Below are positions 36,868 to 44,958 of a stretch of DNA of 64,000 nucleotides, in pieces (within the stretch, counting starts at the first letter, position 1; each line of letters begins with the position of its first letter). This stretch comes from Azospirillum sp. OGB3 (GTDB lineage Bacteria; Pseudomonadota; Alphaproteobacteria; Azospirillales; Azospirillaceae): NCBI RefSeq assembly GCF_014192915.1, contig NZ_JACHYN010000020.1:35578-99577 (forward strand), in the 5' to 3' direction. Made by a program: the position numbers and the translations under genes. The notes beneath the pieces were generated by a model, which saw only the letters and a program-made list of their open reading frames with translations, was not told the origin of the DNA and did no database searches.

Positions 36868-38190
36868 ATGCGCATAGCGATGATCGGTACGGGCTATGTC
36901 GGGCTGGTGTCCGGCGCCTGCTTTTCGGAATTCGGCGTTCACGTCACCTGCGTGGACAAGGACGCCGGCAAGATCGAGCGGCTGAAGCGCGGCGAAATTC
37001 CGATCTACGAGCCGGGGCTGGATGATCTCGTCGCGCGCAACGTCGCCGCCGGGCGGCTGTCCTTCACGCTGGACCTGAAGGAGGCGATGACCGGGGCCGA
37101 CGCCGTCTTCATCGCCGTGGGCACCCCGACCCGGCGCGGCGACGGCCATGCCGATCTCTCCTACGTCTACGCCGCCGCGGAGGAGATCGCCTCCCATCTC
37201 GACCACTATACGGTGGTCGTCAACAAATCGACCGTGCCGGTCGGGACGGGGCGCGAGGTGGAGGCGATCATCCGCCGCGCCAACCCGAACGCCGATTTCG
37301 ACGTGGCCAGCAACCCGGAATTCCTCCGCGAGGGCTCGGCCATCGGCGATTTCATGCGCCCCGACCGCGTGGTGATCGGCGCCTCCTCGGAGCGCGCCGC
37401 CGACGTGATGCGCCGGATCTACCGCCCGCTCTACCTGATCGAGACGCCGATCGTCCTGACCTCGCTGGAAACGGCGGAGTTGACCAAGTACGCCGCCAAC
37501 ACCTTCCTGGCCACCAAGATCACCTTCATCAACGAGATCGCCGACCTGTGCGAGAAGGTGGGCGCCAACGTCCACGACGTGGCCCGCGGCATCGGGCTGG
37601 ACGGGCGCATCGGCAAGAAGTTCCTGCATCCTGGTCCGGGCTACGGCGGCTCCTGCTTCCCCAAGGACACGCTCGCCCTGGTGCGCACCGCCCAGCAGGC
37701 GGACAGCCCCCTGCGCATCGTCGAGACGGTCGTGGAGATCAACGACGCGCGCAAGAAGCGGATGGCCGAGCGGATCGTCGCGGCCTGCGACGGGTCGCTG
37801 GCCGGCAAGACCGTCGGCGTGCTGGGCGTCACCTTCAAGCCCAACACCGACGACATGCGCGACGCCCCGTCGCTGGACATCGTCCCGGCGCTCCAGGCCG
37901 CCGGCGCCACCGTGCGCGCCTTCGACCCCGCCGGCATGCACGAGGCCGAGAAGCTGCTGCCCGGCGTGGAGTGGACGAAGGACGCCTACGGCGCCCTGGA
38001 GGGGGCGGACTGCGTCGCCATCCTGACGGAATGGAACGAGTTCCGCGCGCTGGATCTGAGGCGGGTCAAGGCGCTGCTGAAGCGCCCGGTGATGGTCGAT
38101 CTGCGCAACATCTACAATCCCGACGACATGGCCGCCGCCGGCTTCGCCTACTCTTCCATCGGGCGGCCCGCGCAGCCCAAAACGGTCTGA
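36868..38190 (+). CDS. UDP-glucose 6-dehydrogenase
   Basis: A 440-residue member of the UDP-glucose/GDP-mannose dehydrogenase family. It has the N-terminal Rossmann motif MIGTGYVGLVSGACFSEFG, the central TAELTKYAANTFLATKITFI, and the catalytic GPGYGGSCFPKD (Cys near residue 262). The C-terminal domain reads GVTFKPNTDDMRDAPSLDIV. It oxidises UDP-glucose to UDP-glucuronate with two NAD; the sequence looks like UGDs of the RkpK/TuaD group. The start at 36868 has AAGGA 7 nt upstream. It supplies glucuronate for exopolysaccharide. Confidence 0.9.
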   Translation: MRIAMIGTGYVGLVSGACFSEFGVHVTCVDKDAGKIERLKRGEIPIYEPGLDDLVARNVAAGRLSFTLDLKEAMTGADAVFIAVGTPTRRGDGHADLSYVYAAAEEIASHLDHYTVVVNKSTVPVGTGREVEAIIRRANPNADFDVASNPEFLREGSAIGDFMRPDRVVIGASSERAADVMRRIYRPLYLIETPIVLTSLETAELTKYAANTFLATKITFINEIADLCEKVGANVHDVARGIGLDGRIGKKFLHPGPGYGGSCFPKDTLALVRTAQQADSPLRIVETVVEINDARKKRMAERIVAACDGSLAGKTVGVLGVTFKPNTDDMRDAPSLDIVPALQAAGATVRAFDPAGMHEAEKLLPGVEWTKDAYGALEGADCVAILTEWNEFRALDLRRVKALLKRPVMVDLRNIYNPDDMAAAGFAYSSIGRPAQPKTV

Positions 38191-38223
38191 AACGGATCTG
38201 GTCCAAGGAGGTCATTCGAGACC

Positions 38224-39627
38224 ATGAACGAGGCCCACACGTTCCATCCGACGGTGCTGCGCGAATACGACATCCGCGGCATCGTCGGCAGCACCCTGAC
38301 GCCCGCCGACGCCCGCGCGGTCGGGCGCGCCTTCGGCAGCGTGGTCGCCCGCGGTGGCGGCAAGACCGTGTGCGTCGGCTATGACGGCCGGCTGTCCTCG
38401 CCGGAGCTGGAAGCGGCCCTGGTGGATGGGCTGGTCGCCTGCGGCCTGCATGTCCTGCGCATCGGGCTCGGCCCCACCCCGATGCTGTATTTCGCCACCC
38501 GCGACCGCGAGGCGGCGGCCGGCGTCATGATCACCGGCTCGCACAACCCGCCGGACTACAACGGCATCAAGATGATGCTGGGGAAGGGGCCGGTCTACGG
38601 CCGTCAAATCCTCGATCTCGGCGTCATCGCCGCCAAGGCCGACTATGTGTCGGGCAAGGGCTCCTCGGAACAGGTCGACGTGCGGGACGCCTATGTGGAG
38701 CGGCTGCTGAAGGATTACGACGGCACCCGCGACCTGACGATCGCCTGGGACGCCGGCAACGGCGCCACCGGCGAGATCCTGCGCCGCCTGACGGCCCGGC
38801 TGCCGGGCACGCACACCCTGCTGTTCGACGACATCGACGGCACCTTCCCGAACCACCACCCCGACCCCACGGTCGAGAGGAACCTCGTGGATCTGAAGGC
38901 CGTGGTGGCGGCGAAGGGCTGCGACATCGGCATCGGCTTCGACGGCGACGGCGACCGCATCGGCGCCATCGATCATCTGGGCCGCGTGGTGTGGGGCGAC
39001 CAGCTTCTGGCGATCTACGCCGCCGACGTTCTGAAGAGCCATCCCGGCGCCACCATCATCGCCGACGTGAAGGCCAGCCAGACGCTGTTCGACGAGATCG
39101 CCCGGCTGGGCGGCAATCCGCTGATGTGGAAGACCGGGCACTCGCTGCTGAAGGCGAAGATGGCCGAGGTCGGCTCGCCGCTAGCCGGCGAGATGTCGGG
39201 CCACATCTTCTTCGCCGACAAATGGTACGGCTTCGACGACGCGCTGTATTGCGCCCTGCGGCTGATCGGGCTGGTCAGCAAGCTCGGCGTGCCGCTGTCG
39301 GACCTGCGCGACCGCCTTCCGGCGGTGGTGAACACCCCGGAAACCCGTTTCCAGGTGAGCGAGGAGCGCAAGTTCCAGGTTGTGCAGGAGGTCAAGGAGC
39401 GGCTGAAGGCCGAGGGCGCCGACGTTAACGACATCGACGGCGTCCGCGTGACGACGGCCGACGGCTGGTGGCTGCTGCGCGCCTCCAACACCCAGGACGT
39501 GCTGGTGGCCCGTGCGGAATCCGGCACGCCCGAGGGGCTGGAGCGGCTGAAGGACATGGTGGTCGCGCAGCTGGCGGCCTCCGGCCTCCAGGCGCCCTCC
39601 TTCGAGGACGGCGGCAGCGCCCACTGA
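38224..39627 (+). CDS. Phosphomannomutase/phosphoglucomutase
   Basis: A 467-residue alpha-D-phosphohexomutase. The phosphoserine loop TGSHNPPDYNGIK has its Ser near residue 106. The metal loop is GFDGDGDRIGAID near residue 240, the sugar-binding loop is GEMSGHIFF, and the phosphate-binding C-terminus is RASNTQDVLVARAES. It interconverts mannose or glucose 6- and 1-phosphates and feeds GDP-mannose and UDP-glucose pools. It lies 33 bp after the UDP-glucose dehydrogenase gene (one operon) and ends at a strong terminator. The AlgC/ExoC-type enzyme is required for LPS and EPS in relatives. Confidence 0.9.
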   Translation: MNEAHTFHPTVLREYDIRGIVGSTLTPADARAVGRAFGSVVARGGGKTVCVGYDGRLSSPELEAALVDGLVACGLHVLRIGLGPTPMLYFATRDREAAAGVMITGSHNPPDYNGIKMMLGKGPVYGRQILDLGVIAAKADYVSGKGSSEQVDVRDAYVERLLKDYDGTRDLTIAWDAGNGATGEILRRLTARLPGTHTLLFDDIDGTFPNHHPDPTVERNLVDLKAVVAAKGCDIGIGFDGDGDRIGAIDHLGRVVWGDQLLAIYAADVLKSHPGATIIADVKASQTLFDEIARLGGNPLMWKTGHSLLKAKMAEVGSPLAGEMSGHIFFADKWYGFDDALYCALRLIGLVSKLGVPLSDLRDRLPAVVNTPETRFQVSEERKFQVVQEVKERLKAEGADVNDIDGVRVTTADGWWLLRASNTQDVLVARAESGTPEGLERLKDMVVAQLAASGLQAPSFEDGGSAH

Positions 39628-39640
39628 CGGCATCCAACGG

Positions 39641-39679
39641 AAAGGGCCCTTCCCATCGGGTGTGGGAAGGGCCCTTTTT
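39641..39679 (+). terminator. Intrinsic terminator after the phosphomannomutase gene
   Basis: AAAGGGCCCTTCCC and GGGAAGGGCCCTTT form a 14-bp stem around a 9-nt loop, followed by further Ts to 39679. It starts 13 bp beyond the stop codon and closes the UDP-glucose dehydrogenase-phosphomannomutase operon. With A-tract and T-tract on both sides it could work in both directions. Confidence 0.85.
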
Positions 39680-39703
39680 CCTGCCCGCGCTCGCAGGGAT
39701 GAG

Positions 39704-39721
39704 CGGTGAGAATTCTCACCG
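39704..39721. other. Putative parS site, distant copy
   Basis: CGGTGAGAATTCTCACCG, an 18-bp perfect palindrome, is identical to the two sites next to parB at 44008 and 44046. It lies just after the terminator at 39679, 4.3 kb from the parB stop, in the 277-bp gap 39628-39904, which has no other feature I can see. Confidence 0.6.
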
Positions 39722-39904
39722 TCTCCGCGCTTGCGCTCCGCCGGGCATTTCATGCCCGTCGGCAAAGTCCGACCAAGCGAACGGCGCACGCGTCGGCGTC
39801 ACCGGCGGCGCGTCCGGCGGTCTTGGACGCAGTCAGGATATGGCACAACCTTTGCTTTTGTCCGGCAGCACATGGCGGTGCCATGAACCGCAGCGGAGGT
39901 GAGC

Positions 39905-40459
39905 GTGCAAGTCCTTGGATACCCTGTGGCCGCCGGCCATGCTGTCGTCTCGGATCGGAGCAGGATGTCGGGTGCCGGCCACCCCACAGGCTCACCCGAT
40001 TTCTCGGACCTTCTGTCGGGAAACGCGTCCGGATCGCCGGCCGCGACGACAGTTCCGCCATCGGGCGAGCGGACCGAGAACGAGGAGATCGCTCGGATGC
40101 AGGCGGAGCTGGAAGCGTACAAGCGCCAACGCAACAAAATCGTCCAGAGCCGAACGACCGACCCGCCGGCGTTCCAGATGGCGTTGCCCGTCAATGACCG
40201 CGGCTACATGCCCTACGTGACGGCCGACCAGCAGAAGCTGATGGACCGCATCACCGACTCCTATCTCGGCCGGCCTGGGCATGAGATGGAGAGGATGTGG
40301 GAGGAACTGAGGGCCAACGGCCTCGCGCCCGATCAGCTCGTCCGAACCGCGACGTATTTCATCAATCTCGACGGCGAGGTCGTCAGCCGCGCGGTGGCGA
40401 CGGGAAGCCAGGGATCCGCCCAGCTTGGCAGCACTGTCTGGACGGCATCGAGCGTTTGA
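39905..40459 (+). CDS. Hypothetical protein with central coiled coil
   Basis: I do not recognise this 184-residue protein. Residues 1-55 are Ser/Gly/Pro-rich and probably disordered. Residues about 60-85 (ENEEIARMQAELEAYKRQRN) form a short coiled coil. The remaining ~95 residues look folded (YVTADQQKLMDRITDSYLG; DQLVRTATYFINLDGEV). The start is GTG 39905, with GGAGG 5 nt upstream. The stop converges on the resolvase gene 12 bp away. It may be a structural or surface-appendage-associated protein; no function is claimed. Confidence 0.55.
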   Translation: MQVLGYPVAAGHAVVSDRSRMSGAGHPTGSPDFSDLLSGNASGSPAATTVPPSGERTENEEIARMQAELEAYKRQRNKIVQSRTTDPPAFQMALPVNDRGYMPYVTADQQKLMDRITDSYLGRPGHEMERMWEELRANGLAPDQLVRTATYFINLDGEVVSRAVATGSQGSAQLGSTVWTASSV

Positions 40460-40471
40460 AGGACGGAGCCA

Positions 40472-41434
40472 TCACCGCCCTGCAGGGCGCGTGATGCCTG
40501 CCCGATCGGGGCCGCCATCCGACGCGCGAAGCTGTTCCACCGACGCGCCGCGCTCCAGCAACCCTTGCGTTCGCGCCCGGTCCAGCAGGTTCTTGACCGA
40601 GGCCGCCGCCCAGGTGCGCCCGCCCCGCGGCGTGGTTTCCCGCATCGCCTCCAGCTGAGCTCCAATGGCCCGCAGCGACAGCTTGGGGTTCGCGCGGGCG
40701 ATGCCGGCGACCAGCACCATGAGCCGGTCATTCCCGCGCACGGACGGCACCTTGTCGAGCAGCGCCGGGTCGGCCAGCCCCTCGGCGACGAAGGCGCGAA
40801 CGGCGCGGCGCAACCGCTCGGCGGTCCAGTGTCGGCCGGGCGGCAGCTTGGCGTTGACGGCGCGGGTCACCGCCGCCCACGAGCGGGACGGCCGGAGGCG
40901 CCGCACGGTGGGCAGCCACTCCTCCGCCGAGCGGGTCAGCTCCAGCAGATAGAGCTGGCGCTGCCGGTCGGCGAGGCGCTGCGCCGTCGCGGTGTCGCCC
41001 TGCTTCAGCTTGGGATTGCCGCCGACCCGGCCGCGCGCCTTAGCCGCCGCCAGCCCGGCCCGCGTGCGTTCGCGGATCAGCGAACGTTCGTACTCCGCCA
41101 CGGCGCCGAGCATCTGCAGCACCAGCGTGCCGTGCGGGCTGGCGGTGTCGATCGGGCTGGTCAGGCAGCGGAAGTGGCAGCCGCGACCACGCAGGTCCTC
41201 GATCACCTCCAGCAGGTGGGCCAGCGAGCGACCGAGCCGGTCGAGCTTCCAGATGACCAGCGTGTCGCCGCGGGCGATGCGGGCGAGCGCCCGCGCCAGT
41301 TCCGGCCGCGCCCGGGACGCGCCCGACGCCTTCTCCTCGAAGATCTCCGTGCAGCCGGCGGCGCGCAACGCGTCCAACTGGCCGGCGGTGGTCTGCTCGT
41401 CGGTCGAGACGCGCGCGTAGCCGATGAGGGCCAT
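40472..41434 (-). CDS. Serine recombinase (resolvase/invertase family)
   Basis: A 320-residue protein. Residues 1-140 form a resolvase catalytic domain with the Ser nucleophile in IGYARVSTDEQ, the Arg-containing KLDRLGRSLAHLL, and GAVAEYERSLIRERTRAGLAAAKARGR leading into the DNA-binding part. The C-terminal ~170 residues are longer than in small Tn3 resolvases and hold helical repeats (SWAAVTRAVNAKLPPGRHWT; SLRAIGAQLEAM) that may be extra helix-turn-helix units. It lies next to repeats at 41496 and 41722 and near the partition genes, fitting a multimer-resolution role; transposon origin is the alternative. Confidence 0.85.
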   Translation of the reverse strand: MALIGYARVSTDEQTTAGQLDALRAAGCTEIFEEKASGASRARPELARALARIARGDTLVIWKLDRLGRSLAHLLEVIEDLRGRGCHFRCLTSPIDTASPHGTLVLQMLGAVAEYERSLIRERTRAGLAAAKARGRVGGNPKLKQGDTATAQRLADRQRQLYLLELTRSAEEWLPTVRRLRPSRSWAAVTRAVNAKLPPGRHWTAERLRRAVRAFVAEGLADPALLDKVPSVRGNDRLMVLVAGIARANPKLSLRAIGAQLEAMRETTPRGGRTWAAASVKNLLDRARTQGLLERGASVEQLRASDGGPDRAGITRPAGR

Positions 41435-41721
41435 TCCCTTCTCCCAAGCCGGGAAAAAGACTTCCGGACACCCCCTTTGTAAAGTTCCAGAAGTTGAGAG
41501 TAAATGACCGTTTCAGGGCGCGCCAATTCCTTTACAGCGATCGTGCGGCCGGTCGTCCCGTGATCGGGAGCGTCCCAAAGGGGATCTGCGACGTGGATCA
41601 GGGTGCCGGACCGCGGATCGCAAAACCGGGCTACGGACATGCGCGGAATGGCCCAGCGATCTGGCTGGGATCGAGCGCCCTGACGCGCTTGGAACGGCCG
41701 ATCTGAGCAGCGGCGGTCCGG

Positions 41722-41753
41722 TTCTAAACCGATTTACTCTCTTCTAAACGGAT
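41722..41753 (+). repeat. Two iteron-like 12-bp direct repeats
   Basis: TTCTAAAC(C/G)GAT occurs twice with a 20-bp period, about two helical turns, around the core TTACTCTC that is inverted at 41496. The spacing is typical of recombinase subsites or replication iterons. Only two copies are present. Confidence 0.5.
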
Positions 41754-42156
41754 CCATCCGACAACGACACACGGACACCGCCAAAGGATGTGCCCCCGAT
41801 CAACGACGATCGTATCGGAAAACCTTCCACTTACGGAAGTAAACATCTGCAACAGTATCATCGCCTGCGACGACAAAAGCGTTCGGGCATGGTTCCGACG
41901 CATGGTTCCGACATGGCCGGAACGCCGATCCCTTTATGATGGTCGGATGAAGAAAGCACGAGGGCGTCACCATGATGATGAGCCCTGCCCCCTAGGAGGG
42001 GACGGAGGGCCTCGCGTTGGCGAATGCCACCAAGCGTGAACATGACGGATCGAACTTGACGCCCACTCTCGATCGGCGGGAGCGCCCCTCAGGCCACCTG
42101 GACCAGCAGCTCGCCTTCCCAGATATGGATCGGCGGGACCACCGTCGCAGTCCCGA

Positions 42157-42191
42157 CCGTCGAGCGTCGGTAAAGGACCGACGCTCGACGG
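42157..42191. repeat. 15-bp inverted repeat (GTCGAGCGTC family), copy 1
   Basis: CCGTCGAGCGTCGGT-AAAGG-ACCGACGCTCGACGG is a perfect stem just beyond the stop of the minus-strand methyltransferase-GT2 gene. A near-identical palindrome lies at 48832-48863 beyond another minus-strand gene. It may act as a terminator or transcript-end hairpin, but no T-tract follows. Confidence 0.6.
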
Positions 42192-42201
42192 TGTGGTGGA
42201 A

Positions 42202-43692
42202 TCAAAGCGCCTTCAGCTTCTTCCAGGCAAACAGCACCATCCGCAACAGCAGCCAGCCGTGGGTGAAGCGGCTGATCTGCGTCTCGCCATAGCTGCGGTC
42301 GGCGTAACGGATCGGCACCTCGACAATCTCCAGATTCAGCTTCGACGCGCCGAAAATCAGGTCGAAATCGCCGAAAGGATCGAAGTCGCCGAAGTAGTGG
42401 CGGTTGGCGACGATCTGGTCGTAGTCGCGCCGCCAGAGCACCTTCGTGCCGCACAGCGTGTCGGTGAAGCGCGTGTTCAGCAGGAACGAGAAGATGCGGG
42501 CGAAAGCGCGGTTGGCGATCCAATTCAGGAAGCGCATCGCCTCATCGGCCATCGGATAGACCAGCCGGGTGCCGTTGATGAACTCCCCCTGCCCGGACGC
42601 GATGGCGCGGTAGAATTTCGGCAGGCTTTCCGGCGGCACGGTCAGGTCGGCGTCGAGGATCATCAGGATGTCCCCCCGCGCCGCGGCGAAGCCGGCGCGC
42701 ACCGCGTCGCCCTTGCCCTTGCCCGGCTGCTTCATGACCTTGATGTCCCAGTCCGGATAAGCGGCCTGGACGCGCAGGCATTCCTCGTAGGTGTTGTCCT
42801 GGCTGTTGCCCTCGACGTAGATCACCTCCAGGTCCGGGCAGAAGCGCGGCATGCGGCGGATGGCGTTCTCGATGTTGCCGCGCTCGTTCCGGCAGGGGAT
42901 CAGCACGGTGCAGGACGGCTGCCGCTCCGGCGCCCTGGCGATCGGACGCCCCACGACGTAGTTGCGCAGGCAGAGCTTCCGGACCCCCGGCAAGGGGGCG
43001 ATGCTGCGGTTGATGAGCGTGCCGAGGCCGAGCAGCCGGCGCGGCACGAGTTGCCGCCACTCGCGCTTCACCGGCTGCCAGCCGGCCAGGGTCAGCAGGC
43101 CGGCGATGTCGGCGCTCGACAGCCAGTTCATCTGTCCCTGCGGCATCTTCAGGCCGAACCGCTCGGCTGCGGCCAGGACCGGCTCCCACAGGCGGGAATG
43201 GTAGCTGACGATGATGCGCGTCTGCGGCGTGGCGAAGCGATGAAGCTGGCGCAGCGTCTCCTCAATGTCGTCGAGGAAGCCGACGGTGTCGGACAGCAGG
43301 ATGACGTCGAAGCGCCCTTCGATCCCCGCCAGGACAGTGGGGTCCTCCGCGTTGCCGATGTGGAATTCCAACCCTGGATGGCGCTGCCGTGCCCGTTCGA
43401 TCATCGCCGGGCTGAGGTCGATGCCCACCCCGCACGATGGTTCCAGAAAGGCCAGCGTGTCGCCGGTGCCGCAGCCGATCTCGAGGACCGACGCGTTCTC
43501 CGGAATGAGGAAACGCAGATAGGCACGGTCAGCTTCGTGGAAGGCGCGATTGCGCTCGACCCAGCGGTCGCGCTCGGGAGCAAGGCTGTCGAACAGCATC
43601 CGCACGCTCTCCTGGCGGGGCGACAGGGAACCTGCATCACCGGTTCGGGTGGGCGCACCGGCTGCAGCGTCCTCGAAACTCTCAACAGTCAT
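42202..43692 (-). CDS. Fusion of SAM methyltransferase and GT2 glycosyltransferase
   Basis: A 496-residue two-domain protein. Residues about 55-220 are a class I methyltransferase: SVLEIGCGTGDTLAFLEP, FHIGNAEDPTVLAG and FDVILLSDTVGFLDDIE. Residues about 255-496 are a GT-A family 2 transferase like dolichol-phosphate sugar synthases: TVLIPCRNERGNIENAI, YVEGNSQDNTYEE, GKGDAVRAGF, LMILDADLTVPPESL (metal DxD) and GTRLVYPM. ATG 43692 was chosen; the longer frame upstream (89 codons) has no domain. It probably glycosylates a lipid carrier and modifies it or a partner sugar. Confidence 0.85.
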   Translation of the reverse strand: MTVESFEDAAAGAPTRTGDAGSLSPRQESVRMLFDSLAPERDRWVERNRAFHEADRAYLRFLIPENASVLEIGCGTGDTLAFLEPSCGVGIDLSPAMIERARQRHPGLEFHIGNAEDPTVLAGIEGRFDVILLSDTVGFLDDIEETLRQLHRFATPQTRIIVSYHSRLWEPVLAAAERFGLKMPQGQMNWLSSADIAGLLTLAGWQPVKREWRQLVPRRLLGLGTLINRSIAPLPGVRKLCLRNYVVGRPIARAPERQPSCTVLIPCRNERGNIENAIRRMPRFCPDLEVIYVEGNSQDNTYEECLRVQAAYPDWDIKVMKQPGKGKGDAVRAGFAAARGDILMILDADLTVPPESLPKFYRAIASGQGEFINGTRLVYPMADEAMRFLNWIANRAFARIFSFLLNTRFTDTLCGTKVLWRRDYDQIVANRHYFGDFDPFGDFDLIFGASKLNLEIVEVPIRYADRSYGETQISRFTHGWLLLRMVLFAWKKLKAL

Positions 43693-44004
43693 GAATAGGG
43701 TCCGTGACAACGTGTTCGGAAGCAACCGGGCCTCCGCCGAACAGGACAAGCCAAGCAGGGCGGTCCGGGCGACAGTCCAACGGGCGGGCGCCACAGTGAT
43801 ACCGATCCCGGCAAAATGCAACCGGGGTGTGGAAAGGCTTCCCGGAGGCCACAAACCGAGGGTTTCTCCCCCCGCCGCGGCGTCGCGAGCCTTCGGGGAC
43901 GTGGCGGGCGGCGACGATACCCGGTCATGATTGCCCCACCCACCCTGAAGCACTGGCACCGGCCGATGAGGTCCCGGACCATGGCCGAGGAAGAGCCGGC
44001 TTTT

Positions 44005-44066
44005 GGCCGGTGAGAATTCTCACCGTTATGCCGAAAAAGGAATAACGGTGAGAATTCTCACCGGCC
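44005..44066. other. Putative parS centromere: two 18-bp palindromes within a 25-bp inverted repeat
   Basis: CGGTGAGAATTCTCACCG occurs at 44008-44025 and 44046-44063, 38 bp centre to centre. The two sites are themselves arms of a larger perfect inverted repeat (44005-44029 and 44042-44066) around the 12-bp loop GCCGAAAAAGGA. The second palindrome ends 7 bp from the parB stop. A third exact copy is at 39704. Position and dyad symmetry fit ParB binding sites. Confidence 0.7.
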
Positions 44067-44070
44067 CCCG

Positions 44071-44958
44071 TCATTCCGGATCGCTGTCCAGGATGGCGTC
44101 AATGGAGCTGCGCAGCGCGCGCAGAACCTCGCGGTCCACGCCGTCCAGCCGCTTCGGCTTTTCCTGGAACGCCTGCAGGGCCTCCCGCGTCCGCAGGATG
44201 TTGCGGGACACGCGCAGGCTGAAGGCGCTCAGCACCACCTCGGGCTCGTCCCCCCGGCGGTTCGTCCGTTGCCCCGGCGCATGGCCATTCCCGGCCTCGG
44301 CCGGGGCGGCGGGCAGGGGCTCATTGACCAGCGAGTCCCACAGGCGCAGCTGTGCGTCCACATCGTCGAGGGCGGCGACCTGATACAGCTTATAGCGGGC
44401 TACTTTCCTGGGAGCGTTCTCATAGCGCTCGCGCACCGCGGCGGACACCTTCGTCAGAGCGATGGTCCGGGTGATCTCCGCCCGGTCGCGCCCCATGATC
44501 TGGCCGAGATCGGCGTGGGAGTAACCGTGCCGCTCGACCAGCGCCACGAAGGCATCCGCCTCCTCGAAAGGCGTCAGTTCGGCACGCAGCACGTTCTCCA
44601 CCACCGCCACCTCGGCGGTGTCGATGCCGTCCGGCACCAGGATGCAGGGGACCGTCTGCTGGCCGAGCGCGCGCACCGCACGCAGGCGCCGCTCCCCGAA
44701 GACGAGTTGGAAGCGGCTCGGCCCCAGTTCCCGCACGCCGATCGGCTGCTGCAGGCCGTGCTTGCGGATGGAGTCCGTCAGCGCGGCGAGGTCCGCCTCG
44801 TCGAAGCGCCGGCGCGGCTGGTCGGGGTTGGCTTCGATCCACTCCACGTCCGGGTAAACGAGCCGGACTCCCTGCTCCGGCTCCGCGAAGACGGCGAGCG
44901 CGCCACGGCTCATGGCGTTCAGCCGGGCAAGGTTCCCGGTTCCGAGCTTACGCGACAT
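44071..44958 (-). CDS. parB: ParB-family centromere-binding partition protein
   Basis: A 295-residue protein. The ParB N-terminal CTP-binding region contains NPDQPRRRFDEADLAALTDSI, HGLQQPIGVREL and the arginine patch FGERRLRAVRALG. A helix-turn-helix central region follows (FEEADAFVALVERHGYSHADLGQIMGRDRAEI). The C-terminal ~90 residues should dimerise. ATG 44958 has GGAGG 6 nt upstream and overlaps the parA stop by 11 nt. It should bind the palindromes at 44008, 44046 and 39704, and with ParA it segregates the replicon. Confidence 0.9.
   Translation of the reverse strand: MSRKLGTGNLARLNAMSRGALAVFAEPEQGVRLVYPDVEWIEANPDQPRRRFDEADLAALTDSIRKHGLQQPIGVRELGPSRFQLVFGERRLRAVRALGQQTVPCILVPDGIDTAEVAVVENVLRAELTPFEEADAFVALVERHGYSHADLGQIMGRDRAEITRTIALTKVSAAVRERYENAPRKVARYKLYQVAALDDVDAQLRLWDSLVNEPLPAAPAEAGNGHAPGQRTNRRGDEPEVVLSAFSLRVSRNILRTREALQAFQEKPKRLDGVDREVLRALRSSIDAILDSDPE

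Larger units (their letters stand above)
41435..42201. other. Intergenic region with repeat sequences beside the recombinase
   Basis: A 767-bp gene-free stretch. GAGAGTAAAT (41496-41505) recurs inverted as ATTTACTCTC (41732-41741), with partial matching of the flanking AAACGG. TTCTAAACCGAT (41722-41733) and TTCTAAACGGAT (41742-41753) are direct repeats 20 bp apart. The region could be the recombinase target (res) or part of an origin. A palindrome at 42157-42191 ends it. Small frames here do not look coding. Confidence 0.5.

Noticed and set aside
42202..43959. Longer start of the methyltransferase-GT2 protein at 43959
   Set aside because: The 89 extra residues show no domain and run through a region with no ribosome site; ATG 43692 lies close to the methyltransferase domain.
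44005..44066. Interpreting the 25-bp inverted repeat as the parB terminator
   Set aside because: No T-tract follows on the minus strand, and a third separate copy of the 18-bp palindrome exists, so a protein-binding role is more likely. It could still stop transcription.
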